From contig CM060831.1 of NCBI GenBank assembly GCA_030762175.1, positions 188,501 through 252,500 of the forward strand: a stretch of DNA of 64,000 nucleotides, given 5' to 3'. Position numbers and translations under genes: made by a program. This DNA is from Metallyticus violacea (taxonomy: Eukaryota; Arthropoda; Insecta; Mantodea; Metallyticidae). How positions within the stretch are numbered: the stretch's first letter is position 1; the number at the start of each line of letters is the position of its first letter. Below are positions 35,421 to 48,843 of this stretch, in pieces. The notes beneath the pieces were generated by a model that was not told the origin of the DNA, did not search any database, and saw nothing but the letters and a program-made list of their open reading frames with translations.

Positions 35421-36300
35421 AGTGCCTGTGCTTTTTTTTTTTAAACAAGGGATAAAAGATATAAGGCTATAAAAAGAAAGGGAGGAAGGTGAGGTGGGAA
35501 AGAAAGAACGAAAGATGGTTTCAGCTGGGAGCTAGAAAGCTAGGTTGATGTAGCCCATATTTACATCCTCGTATTCAAGAGTGATAGGTAACACAGGCGT
35601 GCAATGCATGTCCAGTAGATGAGGGAAGGTTAACTGGGAGACAATCTTGACCTTGGTTCAGCTTGCCCCTTGGGAATTAAGAGTGGTAGTGGTGACAGAT
35701 TAGGAGAGGAGTATATTTTTTAATCACCATTTATATCTGTAGTTTAGTTGGTGCATCTGTTGTTTGCATTCCAGGGAGCCGAATTGTGTGACATAAGTTT
35801 TGTTGTACCTTTTGCGTTCTGTACCATGTGCGGCAGGGCAGCATGAGTTGCTTGCTTCTAGGCTGTATCTTGTGTGTCATCCTGCGACACGCATTCCCTT
35901 CCGAAGTGCGTCATGACAGTCCCCCACTAAAAAGATGAGACTGATCAACTGGGAGTCCCATACGATGATTAGATTCCTGTCGTTTTGACTGCCGAGACTC
36001 TTGGTGCTGAGCTTTATGGAGAACGTAAAGCTCCGTAAAGAACCGTGGGAATCCGATGACTTCTGTGTAGACTTGTTTTCTGAACTGGTGTGCTGAACTG
36101 CGTAGGTGGTTGCTGCGGTGGCTGTGCTTGTTAGGTTAGCCCGAGGAAATACGGCTTGAGCAATTAGCAAGTGGTGGCGGAGTGGCCGAGTATGTATGCT
36201 GTCACAACGGCAAGAAAAAATGACCTGACGAAAGTCATACTTCTATGATGTGAACACAATAGTATCAACTCCAAGCATGCATTCACAGAAAGCAGTGTGA
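35421..36300. other. No recognised gene
   Basis: The 97-aa minus frame at 35,877-36,170 is Ser/Thr-rich without a known domain. A tRNA-like A-box word (tggcggagtggccgagta) occurs at 36,175-36,193 with no B-box. Confidence 0.4.
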
Positions 36301-36329
36301 CAAATTTAGAGATGTGTTATGATGAGGTA

Positions 36330-36900
36330 AGTGCAGATACTGTTTTATTTTTTCTCCTAGCACTTTATTTCATCAGCATCAGAGGCGAGCCTACAATCTT
36401 GCAGTACTCTGTAAATGAACCAACTAAAAAGTACAATGCCAGATGTGAGCTATAAGGGGTGGTTGTGGAAGAAGTTCCAACCCACAATGTTGCACTGCCA
36501 TAGTATGCGGACATGCATTGTCATGTTTCAGCAACACACTTCTAGACAGTATTCCTCTTCTTTTGCTGCACATTTAAGGTTTAAATTTTTCCTGTACCTA
36601 ACCACAGTAAGTTTTATTGTACATTGTTTGCCCATGTTCCTGAACTCATCAAATCAGATTTCATGTTTTAAAAAAATCTACCACAGTTTGTCAGCATGCT
36701 CCCGTTTTAACTTATTAGCTGCAGAAGTTTCTACTAAATGCTTAGTTTCTTTCTGTCTTGTTTGTAATGGTGGACATAAATTTTCTCCGAAACGCCCACA
36801 TGTTCTTGGTACTGTTCCTCCATGCATTGTTGCTTGTGCAAATCGTTTGGGAACACCATGAAAAATTTGATAGTACTGCAACTCGGCTTGCATTATGGGA
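36330..36900 (-). pseudogene. mariner-like transposase remnant
   Basis: One minus frame reads VLLKHDNACPHTMAVQHCGL near 36,520, the VLLLHDNARPHTA box with the second catalytic Asp. LLPQPPLIAHI follows where PPYSPDLAP would be, so the third Asp region is lost. The 148-aa plus frame at 36,415-36,861 is its antisense. Confidence 0.65.
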
Positions 36901-39095
36901 AATGCAGATCCATATCCGTTATCACATTCTACAGCTTAATTCGGATGCTATTCTCTGGTTTTTTCTGGCCAAGGCATCGCCGTCAAATTGGGCTTTTAGC
37001 GCGACGTAGATAGTAACTTTTATTAGATCTTTGTTACAATTGTTCTTCTAATACACAAATTTCTATTTATTCACATGCTTGTCGTTGGTTAATAGTACGT
37101 GAACGATAATAAAGATCTAACAGCATGAGTTTTCACAGTACTCTCTATCTCTAAGCCCAAAGAAAGCGCACAATGGCACGTGATCTTCGATCATGCAATC
37201 GAGTAACACCGTCCTCGCGGCTAGCAGCTCCATCAACGGCCGAGCGCTGATTCTCTGTAGTGAAAAAATCCATTAATCAACATGAACATATACTTCCTTC
37301 CGAATTGGTAACCGCCTAGTTTAAAACTGTCTTTACCTTCTGATTCACTCTCGTATTATTTCCTATAACATTAAATATTTACAAAATCACTCAACAAATA
37401 ATACTCTATGAAATTTTAGAAAGCTTCGTGACATTTAAACATTTCAGCTAGGTATGTTATATTTGCTACAAGCTGCATTAAATAATACTGACTTTATATG
37501 CCCAGTTCAGTCCAGGACCTTAGCACGCGTACTCAAATGCCACAGACAATGTTATTTGCAGCACCTTCAGTTAAGAATGGCATCTCTTTGCTTGCCACAT
37601 GGCCATATTAACGCATGTTGTATTGCAAGTTCCTTTTATGGTGTATTATTATTTTAGTAACTTTCACAGGTTCAGAGTTCATTAGCTCTATGAGCTAATT
37701 ATTTTAATGTATTCTCTACTAGCACCCATAAGATGAGTCTAAAACATGATCTCATCAAGATATTCTCCCAGACTGTCCATTGTTGACACTTAAGAGGTTT
37801 GCTCTTCTGTACGAAAACGGTTGGGATAATTGGATACTGGTAGTTGCTAGTGTTAACTGTGTGGTAGCATTCTCTATTTAATGGTTGGCATTTTCAGCGT
37901 AGAACTTGGACTAGTGTCAGATGAGTGTTGTTGCACAACCGTGCGATGTGAAAGCACACACTTACAATATAGATACATATAAATGTTTCATGTCAGAGTA
38001 ACCCGGTTCATTATGTGTGCTATCATAAAGTACCAGTTCACAGGAAAGACAATAGCAAAACGCTTGGTTGTTTAGTAACAGCTTGGAGAGGTGGGAGAAG
38101 ATGGCAATGATAATGACATTAACGCGCGTACTTTACAAAACAACCGTCAGAGAGAGTTCAGTTTAGTTATGTAAGGTGAGCATATTCTTGAACCTCCCAA
38201 TATTCCATACATCTGAGTGTGTTTTGCTCATGTCTTACCTGCTCACTTAAACGGTAAAATTCACAGAAGCGAAACAGCGCTCGCCCAGCTGTCCAAGCAG
38301 TGACATTGTTTCAGTTAAGTACGAGTCTATGCTGAAAGCCAAACCCAATTCATCAAAAGGCACTAGTACAGTGGATTCCTTGCCACCATCTAATAAAACC
38401 GGCTAGTAGCGCTCTGAACGTTGACATGGTGCTAAATTTGTATGAAATTCTCACAACCTTAAGTGCTAACTGGACCTTATCTTTGATAACGTGCACTAAA
38501 AGGCACATTAGCAAGTTCTCTCTACATGCCATGTTAATATTGGACACACAAAGCCAGACCCTTTCGAAGAATTCACGTAATATACAACACTTAAGATGAT
38601 GTAAAAATTCTCCCGACTGCCATTCTAAAAGTTCTTCTATTATCATTTACGTGGAATCAATCTAATGCAGTATTTAGTGTAGCATATAAGATTATCATAG
38701 CAGCAGCTTAAACCCGTTCAGGTTTTCCGAAGAATAGGTTTATATAGTACCCACCACCCATAGCTTATTCTATGTGCATAAAAAATATTTTCAATTTCAA
38801 ATTACGATTTATAAATAAATGTTGAACTAGAATTAGCTAATTTACCCACTGTAAAGCATGACTTGCATAATCTGTTCTCTCACATTAATCAATTGTGTCA
38901 AACCCATTTGGGCTGGGGTAATTTCCCATCTAAAACCATAGGGCCTCAAGTTTGACACCCCTTAATTGGATTTTATTGTTTGCGTATTTATTGTTGCATA
39001 TATTGTTCCCTGTGATCAAGTGAACAAAATATAAATCAACTAACCTAAACTAAACTACATTATGGTCTAAACATTATTAAAGAAGCCTTTCTTAG
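36901..39095. other. No recognised gene
   Basis: A GC-rich patch lies at about 37,140-37,270. Frames at 37,454-37,657 and 38,353-38,646 match no family known to me. Confidence 0.45.
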
Positions 39096-39099
39096 TGTG

Positions 39100-39265
39100 C
39101 AGTTTACCCCCCCCCCCCTTCCCATATAATTGAAGAAATGTTTCTTGTTTTGCATTTACCCTCCCCTTCCCATATTATTGTACAATAGTTTTTAGAGCTG
39201 CATTTATCCCTTCCCCATATTATTGAAGAAATGTTTATTAGTAGTTCATTTACCTCCCACCCGCC
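39100..39265. repeat. About 50-bp minisatellite, three and a half units
   Basis: Units start near 39,101, 39,152, 39,201 and 39,250. Each has a tgcatttaccc..cttcccat stretch and most have attattgaagaaatgtttat. The first unit has an expanded run of C. Confidence 0.8.
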
Positions 39266-39399
39266 ATAACGTATAAAATTTTGCGCATATAAACGGCACA
39301 TTAACTAAATTGCTAAATTGTATAGGACAGGTCAAAACTATATTCTCCTTTTACTGATTATTAATGTAACACAAGTAACAATGATTAGCCCTTATGAAA

Positions 39400-39930
39400 T
39401 TTCTTTAAAACACGTTGCAAATGTGCAATGTTTGCCCCATGTGTAAAATGATGCACATCAAGCCAGTAATCCTGTTCCACCAAAACTTTCCGTAGAACTT
39501 CAACACCAATTCATGCGTTAAGCTTGTAGGTCAATCAGCATCTCTTCAAGTGGGTGGTACAAAGACACGATCCACAATGAAACCAGAGAGATAAAATTAC
39601 ACGGAATGACATTTGTAAGTGTAACATGCAATGTAGCTGTTCTTGATCCATTTCTCTAGTTCAACGGGCATTTTCCGTCGAAGGTCACAATCCTGTTGAA
39701 ATACGAAGTTACCATTCTCTTCCTCCAGTTGCAGCACATCAAGATACTTTACTTTTTTGCAGTGGCTTCCGCAAAGAACAAGATATCATTAACCTTTTCA
39801 CTTGCAAAGATACAAAACACGCAGATTTGGAGGGAATCACGTTCACATTTTTGAATGCTTAGGAAACTTCATTTCCAAAAATCTTCACTTGGTTTTTGGA
39901 GGCGACGCGACAATCGACGCATGAGGAAGT
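39400..39930 (-). pseudogene. Tc1-like (DUF4817-type) transposase remnant
   Basis: Minus-strand segments across frames: CVFCIFASEKVNDILFFAEA (near 39,800), YLDVLQLEEENGNFVFQQD (near 39,720), KWIKNSYIAC and VDRVFVPPT (near 39,560). These follow the order NVFCALS...FFFAEATVTG...YLDMLQ...NFIFQQDGA...DRVYVPPLP of insect DUF4817-linked transposases. Stops and frame changes are present. Confidence 0.75.
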
Positions 39931-40077
39931 GTAAACAAACTAACTTTTCACAGAAATATTCTTCTTCATTAGCCCACGCAGATTTAAACGAAAAAGTTTA
40001 ACATAGGTCATTCTTCAGATCATGCAGCAGTTTTAGGCTGTAAGGCATCAATAATGTTTCTCCAGTACCCGTCACAA

Positions 40078-40102
40078 TTTTTTTTTTTTTTTTTTTTTTT
40101 TT
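40078..40102. repeat. Poly(T) tract
   Basis: About 24 T; could be the reverse-strand tail of an unrecognised retroposon. Confidence 0.9.
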
Positions 40103-42740
40103 GTTTCTTGTTTCTTGGCTTGCTTGAGTGGATTTCTGAAATTCCTTGCATAAAGGGTACTAACATGCTCCACTTATTCCACTATCACAGGGTGTCCATT
40201 CGATTTTCGCTTGCGAAATCTTGAAATTGTTAATAGCATTTTTGTGGTAACTTACAACTGGGTGGATCTTTTCCACATTTTGTCCGGTAATGACAACTCA
40301 CAACACTTGTTCATATGAGCATCACAAAAATATATGTTTTCTGTTCTCCCTTTGTCATTTTCTTGAACTATCTCTTATTGGACACAACAGGGAACATGCC
40401 AAAACGGAAGGGGCATTTAAATTTTTTAAAGTTTGCTTTCAAATTTTACATTTTGAAAAAAAGAGTTACTTCACTCACAAAGAATAGAAATCGAGAACAT
40501 AATTTTGACCTATCCTGTATATTAATAGAACAGGTTATGCATATCATAGCATATTTATGTTTAATTCTTTATGTTTGCAATAGGTTTATTATAACAATGT
40601 CTATGCTACACATTCATTTTTATTAAGTGTTTTTCCTTGATAGTGAGTAATACCTCATTTGGTTGAAGAGACGTTTTAATTCTTAGTGTTTCTGAGTACT
40701 CTAACATGTAGACTAGAGGTCTTTTAATAATTTTTACCATAATAATGGCAGCACTTATTTAATGGCGGTGCTTCCTCGCCATATCGCAGTGTCGTCATAG
40801 AGTATATGTGGTATTTATAAGTGTGACCACGCCACTAATCACCCTCCCACACTCTGATAACACTGCTGCCTCCGTCTAAGGTAGGTTTTCCGCTGTTCAT
40901 TACAGATGTCCTCTTAAAAAAAATATTACTTCAGTTTGTTTTTTAGTTCTTTCCAAGGAAGCGTAGAATAAGCACCCCATTATATTTTCCAAAAATACCA
41001 AGTATTCTATTTAAAATGCATATTAGCACACTGAAAACAATAGATACATGCCATAAAACTGGTAGCGGATAAAAAAAAATCTGGTTATATTTTTCTCGCA
41101 TTCAAAAGTGAAATGCAATAGTATAAAATTTAAACATAGTTTTACATTTCCCTTAAAACTACATTACTTGCATACCTGTTTTGATATAATGCATCTGTGA
41201 GATATATCTTTGAATGTATTGCTTCTTGCCTACAAAGTTGTATTAACAGAAATTAACACTTGACTTCACAGTCTAAGTTAATCATTTTCCAACAAGTTGT
41301 TTACTGAAGCTTTGCTCCACATCATTAACTTGTCCAGATTCATTTTAAAGGTTCAAGAAAGATTCCGTAGTTGTGAATTTACAATCACAAACATGGCCAT
41401 TTGATTTTGCCTGTGTAATTTATAACTGAAAGATTAAAAACCATTCTTCATAAACCGAGTTTACTGTTATTCCTCACAAATATTTCAAACAATATATTTC
41501 CTTGTGACAATGGACCACACAATTTTAAAATAATCCAAAAAATACATTTATATGTGTGTGCGTATATGGGAAATATATGAACTAATCTGAAATCAGAAAA
41601 GCTATTACGTTGAATGTTGCATTGTGCTAAAGCAGATCTAGATAAACTTGAGATGATGAACCATATGTACTTGAAGCTTAGATTTTCTCTTGGGGTTGAA
41701 AAGGTCTCTCAATATCATTTTTGGACAGGCTTTTTTTTTTAATTAAAATGACAATAATGTTGTCCAGATTTAAGTTGTTTTGTGGTGAAGTTAAACCACG
41801 TTGTCCGTTTCATAAGGTGATGGAAATCATAGGGAAAAGAACTTTGGAAATACATAATGATAATATTGTCATGTAATGTTAAAGTCTCAAAGCGATGATG
41901 AAGACAGCGTCAATATGTACAATAATGAACAGCCGATCTCGATTGTTATCTAAATATAAGTGCTATATATAGAGTTAGGGAATAAAAAGTATCATTTCAA
42001 ATATTTGCAAAACCCCAAAAGCTCATTCAGATAAAAGAGATTAATATAGGATTGCCATATGCCACAGAATTTGAGAACGAAGGTCACCATTTTTAATGCA
42101 GTTGAACAGAAATCTGGAAAATTGCAATAGCTGGCCAATATAAGTTTCCTGGGTACACACGTTTTGAATGTATGTTTCTTACTTCTAAGGTTAAAGAGAT
42201 TATGTGTGTTCCGATGTCAAAAGTTTCAAAAGGTGGTCGCATTGATCTACCAGAGCCTAAAAGATTACTTGTGTACATGGTGTGAACTTCTTTCTCAACA
42301 TTTTCATTGGATAATGCTGAAGACAGTACCTGTATGGGATAATGTTGAAATTGCTCTCAAATGGATGAAAAAAAACACATCTTGCAAACTATATAGGATT
42401 CTTTCTTTAACCAGATGGTCAAATTGAAAAGTTTCTTGTCGAACAAAAAATAATATATGCTTTGGAACGATTTTCTTTCTTCAATGTTTGTGTCTGTGGA
42501 GCAGCATTCAGAATTGGTTAAAAATAGAAGTGTTTTACGACTATAAGTAAAAATGTATTCTAGTTCTTGTTTATGCATTTATTTATGCAAACTTAAACTG
42601 GAATCCTGAAGTGGCCTCTGTTCATATTAAGTGAATAAATAATATTTGTAATATGCTTTGTTCAAATACAAGGTCCGTTCAATACAGAATAATCCATTTT
42701 TACAGGCAGAAATTCTTTCGCTAATTTATAGCTCTAATAT
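40103..42740. other. No recognised gene
   Basis: AT-rich with a more GC-rich patch at 40,740-40,890. Frames at 40,290-40,626 and 42,093-42,427 show no known domain. Confidence 0.45.
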
Positions 42741-42749
42741 TTTGTTAGC

Positions 42750-43793
42750 TTAATGAGTAACGTGCACGTGGGATTAGTATCACTGTTGTCACTTCCAGTA
42801 CTCGCACTTGAGAAGCGTACAAGTTCACTTCCAGCTACAGCAAAATGGATTTGCACGAGACGAATAATATGCTGCTCTAAAATAAATGTTAATCTGAGGC
42901 CTATGCAATGTTACAAAAGAACATCAGAGAGTTTGTTCTTCCTTGTAGCAAAGTTCAAAGATGATTTAAAGAATAGAAACAATCAATTTCTAAGGTGGAC
43001 GCGACGTTATTTTTCTCTAACGGAAGAAAACACCAACACCTCTGCTGTCATTGTGAGGGAGGTTCTTCGAAAAACATTAGGAACACTTTCAGAATTTAAA
43101 ATTTTATACTGGGTGCCACCCACATGTTGAAAACTTTATAAAAAAAAACATGAGACGTGTTTAACATGGTGGGTTTCAATGCTGCTGATTTGCTGATTCC
43201 CGAACAAAATGACGTTCGCATGCAGTTAAAGATATTGTAAGAAGACGCGTAGTTTCTTCCACAGGGCTGAAGAAATTTGACTACTTAAATTTCGATTCCG
43301 AGAGGTAACAGCAAAGCTATGTGTGGAAATCTGTATAAATGCAAACACACAAATAGAGAGAGAGAAGAAGGAAAGGAACTGCTTCTTCTGGGAAAGTTAT
43401 AGTCATCACATTTTCCCATATTCAAGAAAAGATTTACTAGCATGTACTGTAACTGGGCTATACTACAAATGTACTGAAAACTCTGCAAAGCCATATCACG
43501 CAAAAAGGCCACATTTCCGTGCAACAAGTTGGATGCTGCTTCACGATAATGCACAACAACGATCCAGTAGGATCGTTTCCTTAAATTGAGGAAACCCTTT
43601 TATGGAAGTCATTTTTCAATATCATATGCAGTGATGAAGACTGCAGAGACGATTAAAAAAAAAAATCTGTCAAAATGGTTTCCAGTATGTCTTTGAAGAC
43701 AGGCAGAAACGCCGGGACAGGTGTATTGGAGCCAACGGGGACTACTTTGGGAAAGATCATACAAATTATGAAGGTAAGTAAACGTGCATGTTT
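42750..43793 (+). pseudogene. mariner-type transposase, nearly full span, decayed
   Basis: The N-terminal frame (42,753-43,130) has the layout of a mariner DNA-binding half: FKDDLKNRNN, then WTRRYFSLTEENTNTSAVIV, ending YWVPPTC like the RWVP junction. At 43,480-43,590 KRPHFRATSWMLLHDNAQQR gives the LLHDNARPH box. At 43,675-43,790 another frame reads FQYVFEDRQKRRDRCIGANG then DYFGKD, matching the FQ.CFE.W.KR...C....G.YFEGD C-terminus. Frameshifts separate the parts, and the PPYSPDLAPSD box was not seen. Confidence 0.75.
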
Positions 43794-46700
43794 TATTTTT
43801 ATTATTATTGTTATTTTAAAATGTTTCCAACATTTAATCCCTTTTAATTTAATTAATCTGTTGTGTTACATAAAGTGTATTGGAGTTTCATTTTTGTTTT
43901 CATTGTAACAACCCTAGATTAACGGCACAATGTAATAAGGCATAGCAAAACTGTGCAACATCCCTCGTGCAGGCCTGAAATTGCATCATCTGCCAAACTG
44001 CATCGCTTCAATTAATGAATAGCTCCTAACAAAGTATTTAAATGTAAATACAGTTAGTAACTGTACCAACCGAAACGAAAAACAAAATCTTGAAAGAAAT
44101 ACAGTCCAACAGATAAAAACTACAGTATTATAAATATCAAATATCAAGCATGTATGATAGCAAGAGAGAAGATGTCACGACCTTAAATCTTAACAATGAA
44201 TAATTATTTAATGCAATGTTGCCAAACGTGCCTATCTGTCGCCTTTGTGGCACCTTTTCTATGTATAGTGCGCGAAGAAATTTTCGTTTGGCCATTTCTG
44301 GTGCATATAAAGTAACCTGATGATTCCCCCCACTCCTTTGAAAAAAATAGCATCACAACTGTCACAAAGTTACATATAAATATATTGGACCATATAACAT
44401 GGAATACTGAACATATGAAAACAACCACGGAGTTTCCAACAGTATACCGTAGTCTTGTGATATTTCGTAGTTGCAATATTAATAATTTATATCAAATTGC
44501 TATAAAATGTCCTTCTGAAAGGCATTAGGCATCTGCAAACTTGGCTGATTCCCGGTCTCATGTGGTCACTGTAACAACATTAAGTTTAATGCGTGGAATC
44601 GATAAGTAAAAATAAAAATTTGAATAAATAACTGGTTTTTAGACTCAGCTTAAGCTTTAAGTTAATAAAGTTAACAATACATTTACGCAGTTAATAATCG
44701 GAGGAATTTAGCAATTTGGAAGGCTTATTAACATTTACATTTGTTAGGTTGCTGTAGTGAAGTTATCTCTTGTAGAGAAACTACTGAATATAATAAGAAA
44801 TTAACATCGAACAAAGAATGGAAGAAGAGTGGTACGCTAAATATAATTTTCAGTTTTCTTTACATTAATGTTCAATTACGACTTTTTTAGTATTAGGATT
44901 AACACGCTTATTTACAGCTGAAATTAAGTTTCTAACCAATTTATTGTGTATTTCTCCATGATATTGTTTATTTTTCATTTCCTTTAATGTGATATGTGAC
45001 TACTTTTGGCGACTTATTGGTGTAAAGGTTACGACAAAACTCAGAAGGCATCTGGCAATTCTGATTTAATGTCATATTAAATATTGTGGTCTAAGAAAAC
45101 TGTAGCAAGAGATATTTTTTTAAACAAACGACAGGTCAAGAGTGTATTATGATGAACCAGAATACAGTTTCGCCGATATGCCAATAGTTGGAGCCAAAGT
45201 TTGGAGTGCCATATAATATTAGGGATAAAAACAAAATCCGATAACAACGTAGCGAAAATGACTTCGTCCTAGTAGGCAATAATCAATGGAGGAACCAACA
45301 GCGTTATAAAGGTTAGCAGGCATAGAGAACAACAATCATTGAAGAAATGTTAGAAAAACAGGCTTTAGATGAAATGGAATATTCGATCAGGAAGTAAATA
45401 TCTCAAAACACAGAGACATTAGATATATTAAAGAATGTACAAAGCAAGGAAATAAACAACCATGCATTTTCACATTTAGTGAAACATGATAGCAGACTGC
45501 ATTAAGACTGGAGTAAATATGAAGTATTGTGATTAAATTATAAATACATTACATTTGTAGGGAAAAATAAATTTAAAAAATTATGGATATGTTTCTCATA
45601 TTGTGGGATGATTTTATTACCATCTCCGATCGCTGTTTTAAAAGGATTTTGACAAGTCAAATAGTTTAATTTACATAGTAAGAAACACAAGTTTGGGACA
45701 TCGCGGGAAAAACTATCTTTAAGTTACACATGAACAGACAATTTCATGATCTCAGTATCGAAAGTGTATGCCTAACATTAGATATCTAAATAATAATTGT
45801 ACATAATGAACATTAAGTTACTATATTGACAGTTCTGCAAATTTTGTATGCAAAATCCAGTTTAAAGTAATATGTTAAAGTAAAAGAAAATATAGCACTA
45901 ATAACTGATTACAGAATATGTGGAAAGTATCGAAGTTCTTTGGTTCATTTATATCAGTTAAGATAGGAATGAAAACAACAAAACCCAATTCTACTATTGA
46001 CTAATACATGGCACCAGAAAAATATGGACATAATTAAATAAATGTAGTTATTTAAATATTATATATCTTTCACTGTTTACTGTTCACAATCAAATAAATT
46101 TAAAAAAAAATATTAATGCCAAATTAAAATCTCGAAAGAAACCTCTTTGAAAAATAGAACTACATAAATGTTGAAAACTCGACAGCTAAAATAAATAATA
46201 GAAATATGAAAAAGCATCAAGATCTCTATACCACATCTGAGTTTCACTATATCATAGGCAATAGGGCCAATATTACCTATTTCCCAAAAGGCTTGGTTAT
46301 TAATAAATGATTAAAAGACGGTAACTGTAATTCAAGAAAATATCATCTATCATACCGGTGCTCCCAGAATATGTCCTCGCAGCTAGCACCAGGTTTAGCG
46401 TTTCGGCCTTCCCCGCTCACGGCCGTCTACTGACTGTCCTTGAACTTCCGAGCACTCAATAGTCTAGATTCATTCCTAAGATGGCAAGACAGTTGACTTA
46501 AGAGATATATCGTTATGTGTGTAAATGCTGTGATAAATACGAAATCAGCTCATCGCATTCATGAGGAATTTATTCGAAAGTTCACTTGGAATTTGTGTAC
46601 TTCCTCACGGCCTTGTGAAGAAAGTTCAGTGCAGAATAAGAAACATATACAGTTTTAATAGAATACAAATTTGAAGAAATTAGTGAGGTATTGAACGTTC

Positions 46701-47057
46701 GCAAACAAAATCACTACAGAAATTAGCACAAGTTGCGGTTTCTGTGCCTTCTGCATATAAAGAAAGAAAATTGTTAAAAACTGAAACTTTACAAGTGTGT
46801 CCAGAGAACGTGTACGTTATTGTGAGTGGTTTATTTCATTAGTGACTTAAGGATTAATCCACCCACTTGTTGGTATACTTTCAGACGAGGTGTTGTTCCA
46901 CCAAAATGTTCGTGTGAACACCCACCATTCACTATTGGTGTTTTGAAAGTCAAATTGTAGAAAAGAAAGTCATCTTTATGGTAGGAAAATTGCAGCAAGA
47001 TGCATAATCGGTCCTATTTCTTACAAGCTGGCAGTAAATTAGAGAGATACTGAAATG
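43794..47057. other. No recognised gene
   Basis: AT-rich. A GC-rich patch at 46,370-46,480 contains cctcgcagctagca, nearly the same as cctcgcggctagca near 37,213. No convincing frame. Confidence 0.45.
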
Positions 47058-47272
47058 GCCCCTTTTCCCAGGTTTTCCTCTGTTCTTATAAATGGCAAAT
47101 GCCGGGAAGATACCCTAAACTTAGGCCTGAAACGCTTGCTTGCTTCCTTCCTTAAAATAAAATTCATTTTAAATTTATCATTTCATCTCATGCATCATCA
47201 GTGTCCACCGCCTGTGGTGTCTCAGCAGTTAAAACGGGCAAACCACTTTAAAAAAAAAAAAAAAAAAAAAAA
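47058..47272 (+). mobile_element. 5'-truncated copy of the second SINE family
   Basis: Matches 29,740-29,952: ccaggttttcctctgttctt, gcaaatgccgggaagatacc, aacttaggcctg, caccgcctgtggtgtctcag, then a run of about 23 A. The tRNA head is missing. The frame at 47,055-47,282 is incidental. Confidence 0.9.
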
Positions 47273-48534
47273 CCCTACTTGAATTGATAGGAGCATAAGT
47301 ATAAGGCTGTATTTTCACAACGTGAACTGTGTTAATGTTCATTCTGTCTTTTTACTGCAATTTCATATGACTGACATTTTTGTATGAGCAATTATTTCAC
47401 AAGTATTTTAAGTTAATAGTATTAGCATAATCTTTTTAGTATTTTTGAAAGGCATATCATGTGCCCTTTTGTCGTAAAAGAAAAGAAGAGGAATCATATT
47501 AGTGGTTTCAATAAGATTCCACCATTCCTCATACAGTAGAGGAGATAATGGGTAAAATTGGGATAGTGGTTGAGGATAGAGAGTGATTAATGCTGGGTAT
47601 GAAACTCGCTCCCCAGACCTAAGAGTCTGTTCTTCAAGCTATCTCACAAATAAAAATCACAGAGTAATTAAGAAAGGGGGGGGGGAAATTAAGGAAAACA
47701 TATGAAATGAAATGAAACATTACAACCTAAATCATGTCAAGCGGAATGTATTTAGCCGGTACAACGTTTGCTTAGCTGAGGGAGGACGATATTTCCAGCA
47801 TTTGCTATAAGGTAAGATTTTATATAGGGAGTGAAGTCAGAATACAGGCGCTGCCGATATGTCCATCCACAGAGATGCAAAACCTCTTGCGAGCAAAATG
47901 GTTTGTATGGAAGCTATCTGTAAGATCAAACCAAATTCAGCGCAAGTTAATAATTTCTCATTATGTTTTTTAAATATTTATTATATCTCAATCTTATTTT
48001 TTCAATACATAAAAATATGTGGTAATTATGAATTATGAATTCATTAAATCCTAGATCTTGGGTTTAAGAACAAATATAGTTAAAAAATTAAGATGCTAGA
48101 AATGTAAACATTTCCCGCATTATCCTTTGGTACATTTGATAAATTAATCATTAATTAAGGGCATAATTCCAAACTGCTATTTGTTTATACCAATAAAAGG
48201 GATAATTAAATGCGTGTTGAAAATTATCGGCCATTGACGGGAAGTCCAAAGGTCGGGCAGAAAGCAGCTCCATCAGCACTAGAGGATGCACCGTCTTGAG
48301 TTGAAGTGTGCGAGACGAAGGAAGTGTAGCCAAGATTGCGTCAGACGAGTGTGGATGATGCCGTACGAGTACGTCACGAAGGAATGACGTTAGAGCGGCA
48401 GAAAGCAGGAAAGCGAAATGGAGGAGGAGGGAGAAAATACAGCTAGCATGTGGACTGACGGGGAGAAGGAAGGCGTGGTCGGAGAGCAGTGAGGGTGGGA
48501 GCGATGAGGACAGCATCATATATATCCACTCCAA
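47273..48534. other. No recognised gene
   Basis: The 132-aa minus frame at 48,151-48,549 lies over a purine-rich plus-strand tract and shows no domain. A G-run occurs near 47,680. Confidence 0.45.
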
Positions 48535-48773
48535 ATGGCAGTTATACACCTGAGAAATATAGTCAACAAAGGGAGACAGCGGTTAAAATTATGCCCGCCC
48601 ATCCTTCGCAGTAAGTCCCTTAATATTAAGAGCAGGTTAATTTTATATAAATCGTTCACATTGTGTGTGATGTTATACGCCTGTGTGGCCAGGGCCCACG
48701 CGTCCAAGTCGGCCCTAAACCAACTCGTAACAGTACAAAACCTCTCGCTACGGAATGCAATGAGAGGCCCCTC

Positions 48774-48778
<5 letters not shown>
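48535..48778 (+). pseudogene. Jockey-like LINE reverse transcriptase C-terminal fragment
   Basis: The frame contains LNIKSRLILYKSFTLCVMLY, then AHASKSALNQLVTVQNLSLR, corresponding to the K..LYK...RP..TYA...W......L..LQ..QNK.LR segment after the RT palm of Jockey-type LINEs. It is 5'-truncated and ends directly at a long A tract. Confidence 0.8.

Positions 48779-48839
<61 letters not shown>
48777..48839. repeat. Poly(A) tract, about 60 bases
   Basis: Longest homopolymer in the window, directly after LINE coding sequence. Confidence 0.97.

Positions 48840-48843
<4 letters not shown>

Noticed and set aside
36415..36861. 148-aa plus-strand frame
   Set aside because: Overlaps the antisense of a mariner HDNA box and shows no domain of its own.
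43675..43793. Possible host exon ending in a gtaagt donor
   Set aside because: A shifted frame reads as the C-terminus of a mariner transposase, so the donor-like site is coincidental.
48151..48549. 132-aa minus-strand frame
   Set aside because: Low-complexity composition from a purine-rich tract; no domain, signal or splice support.
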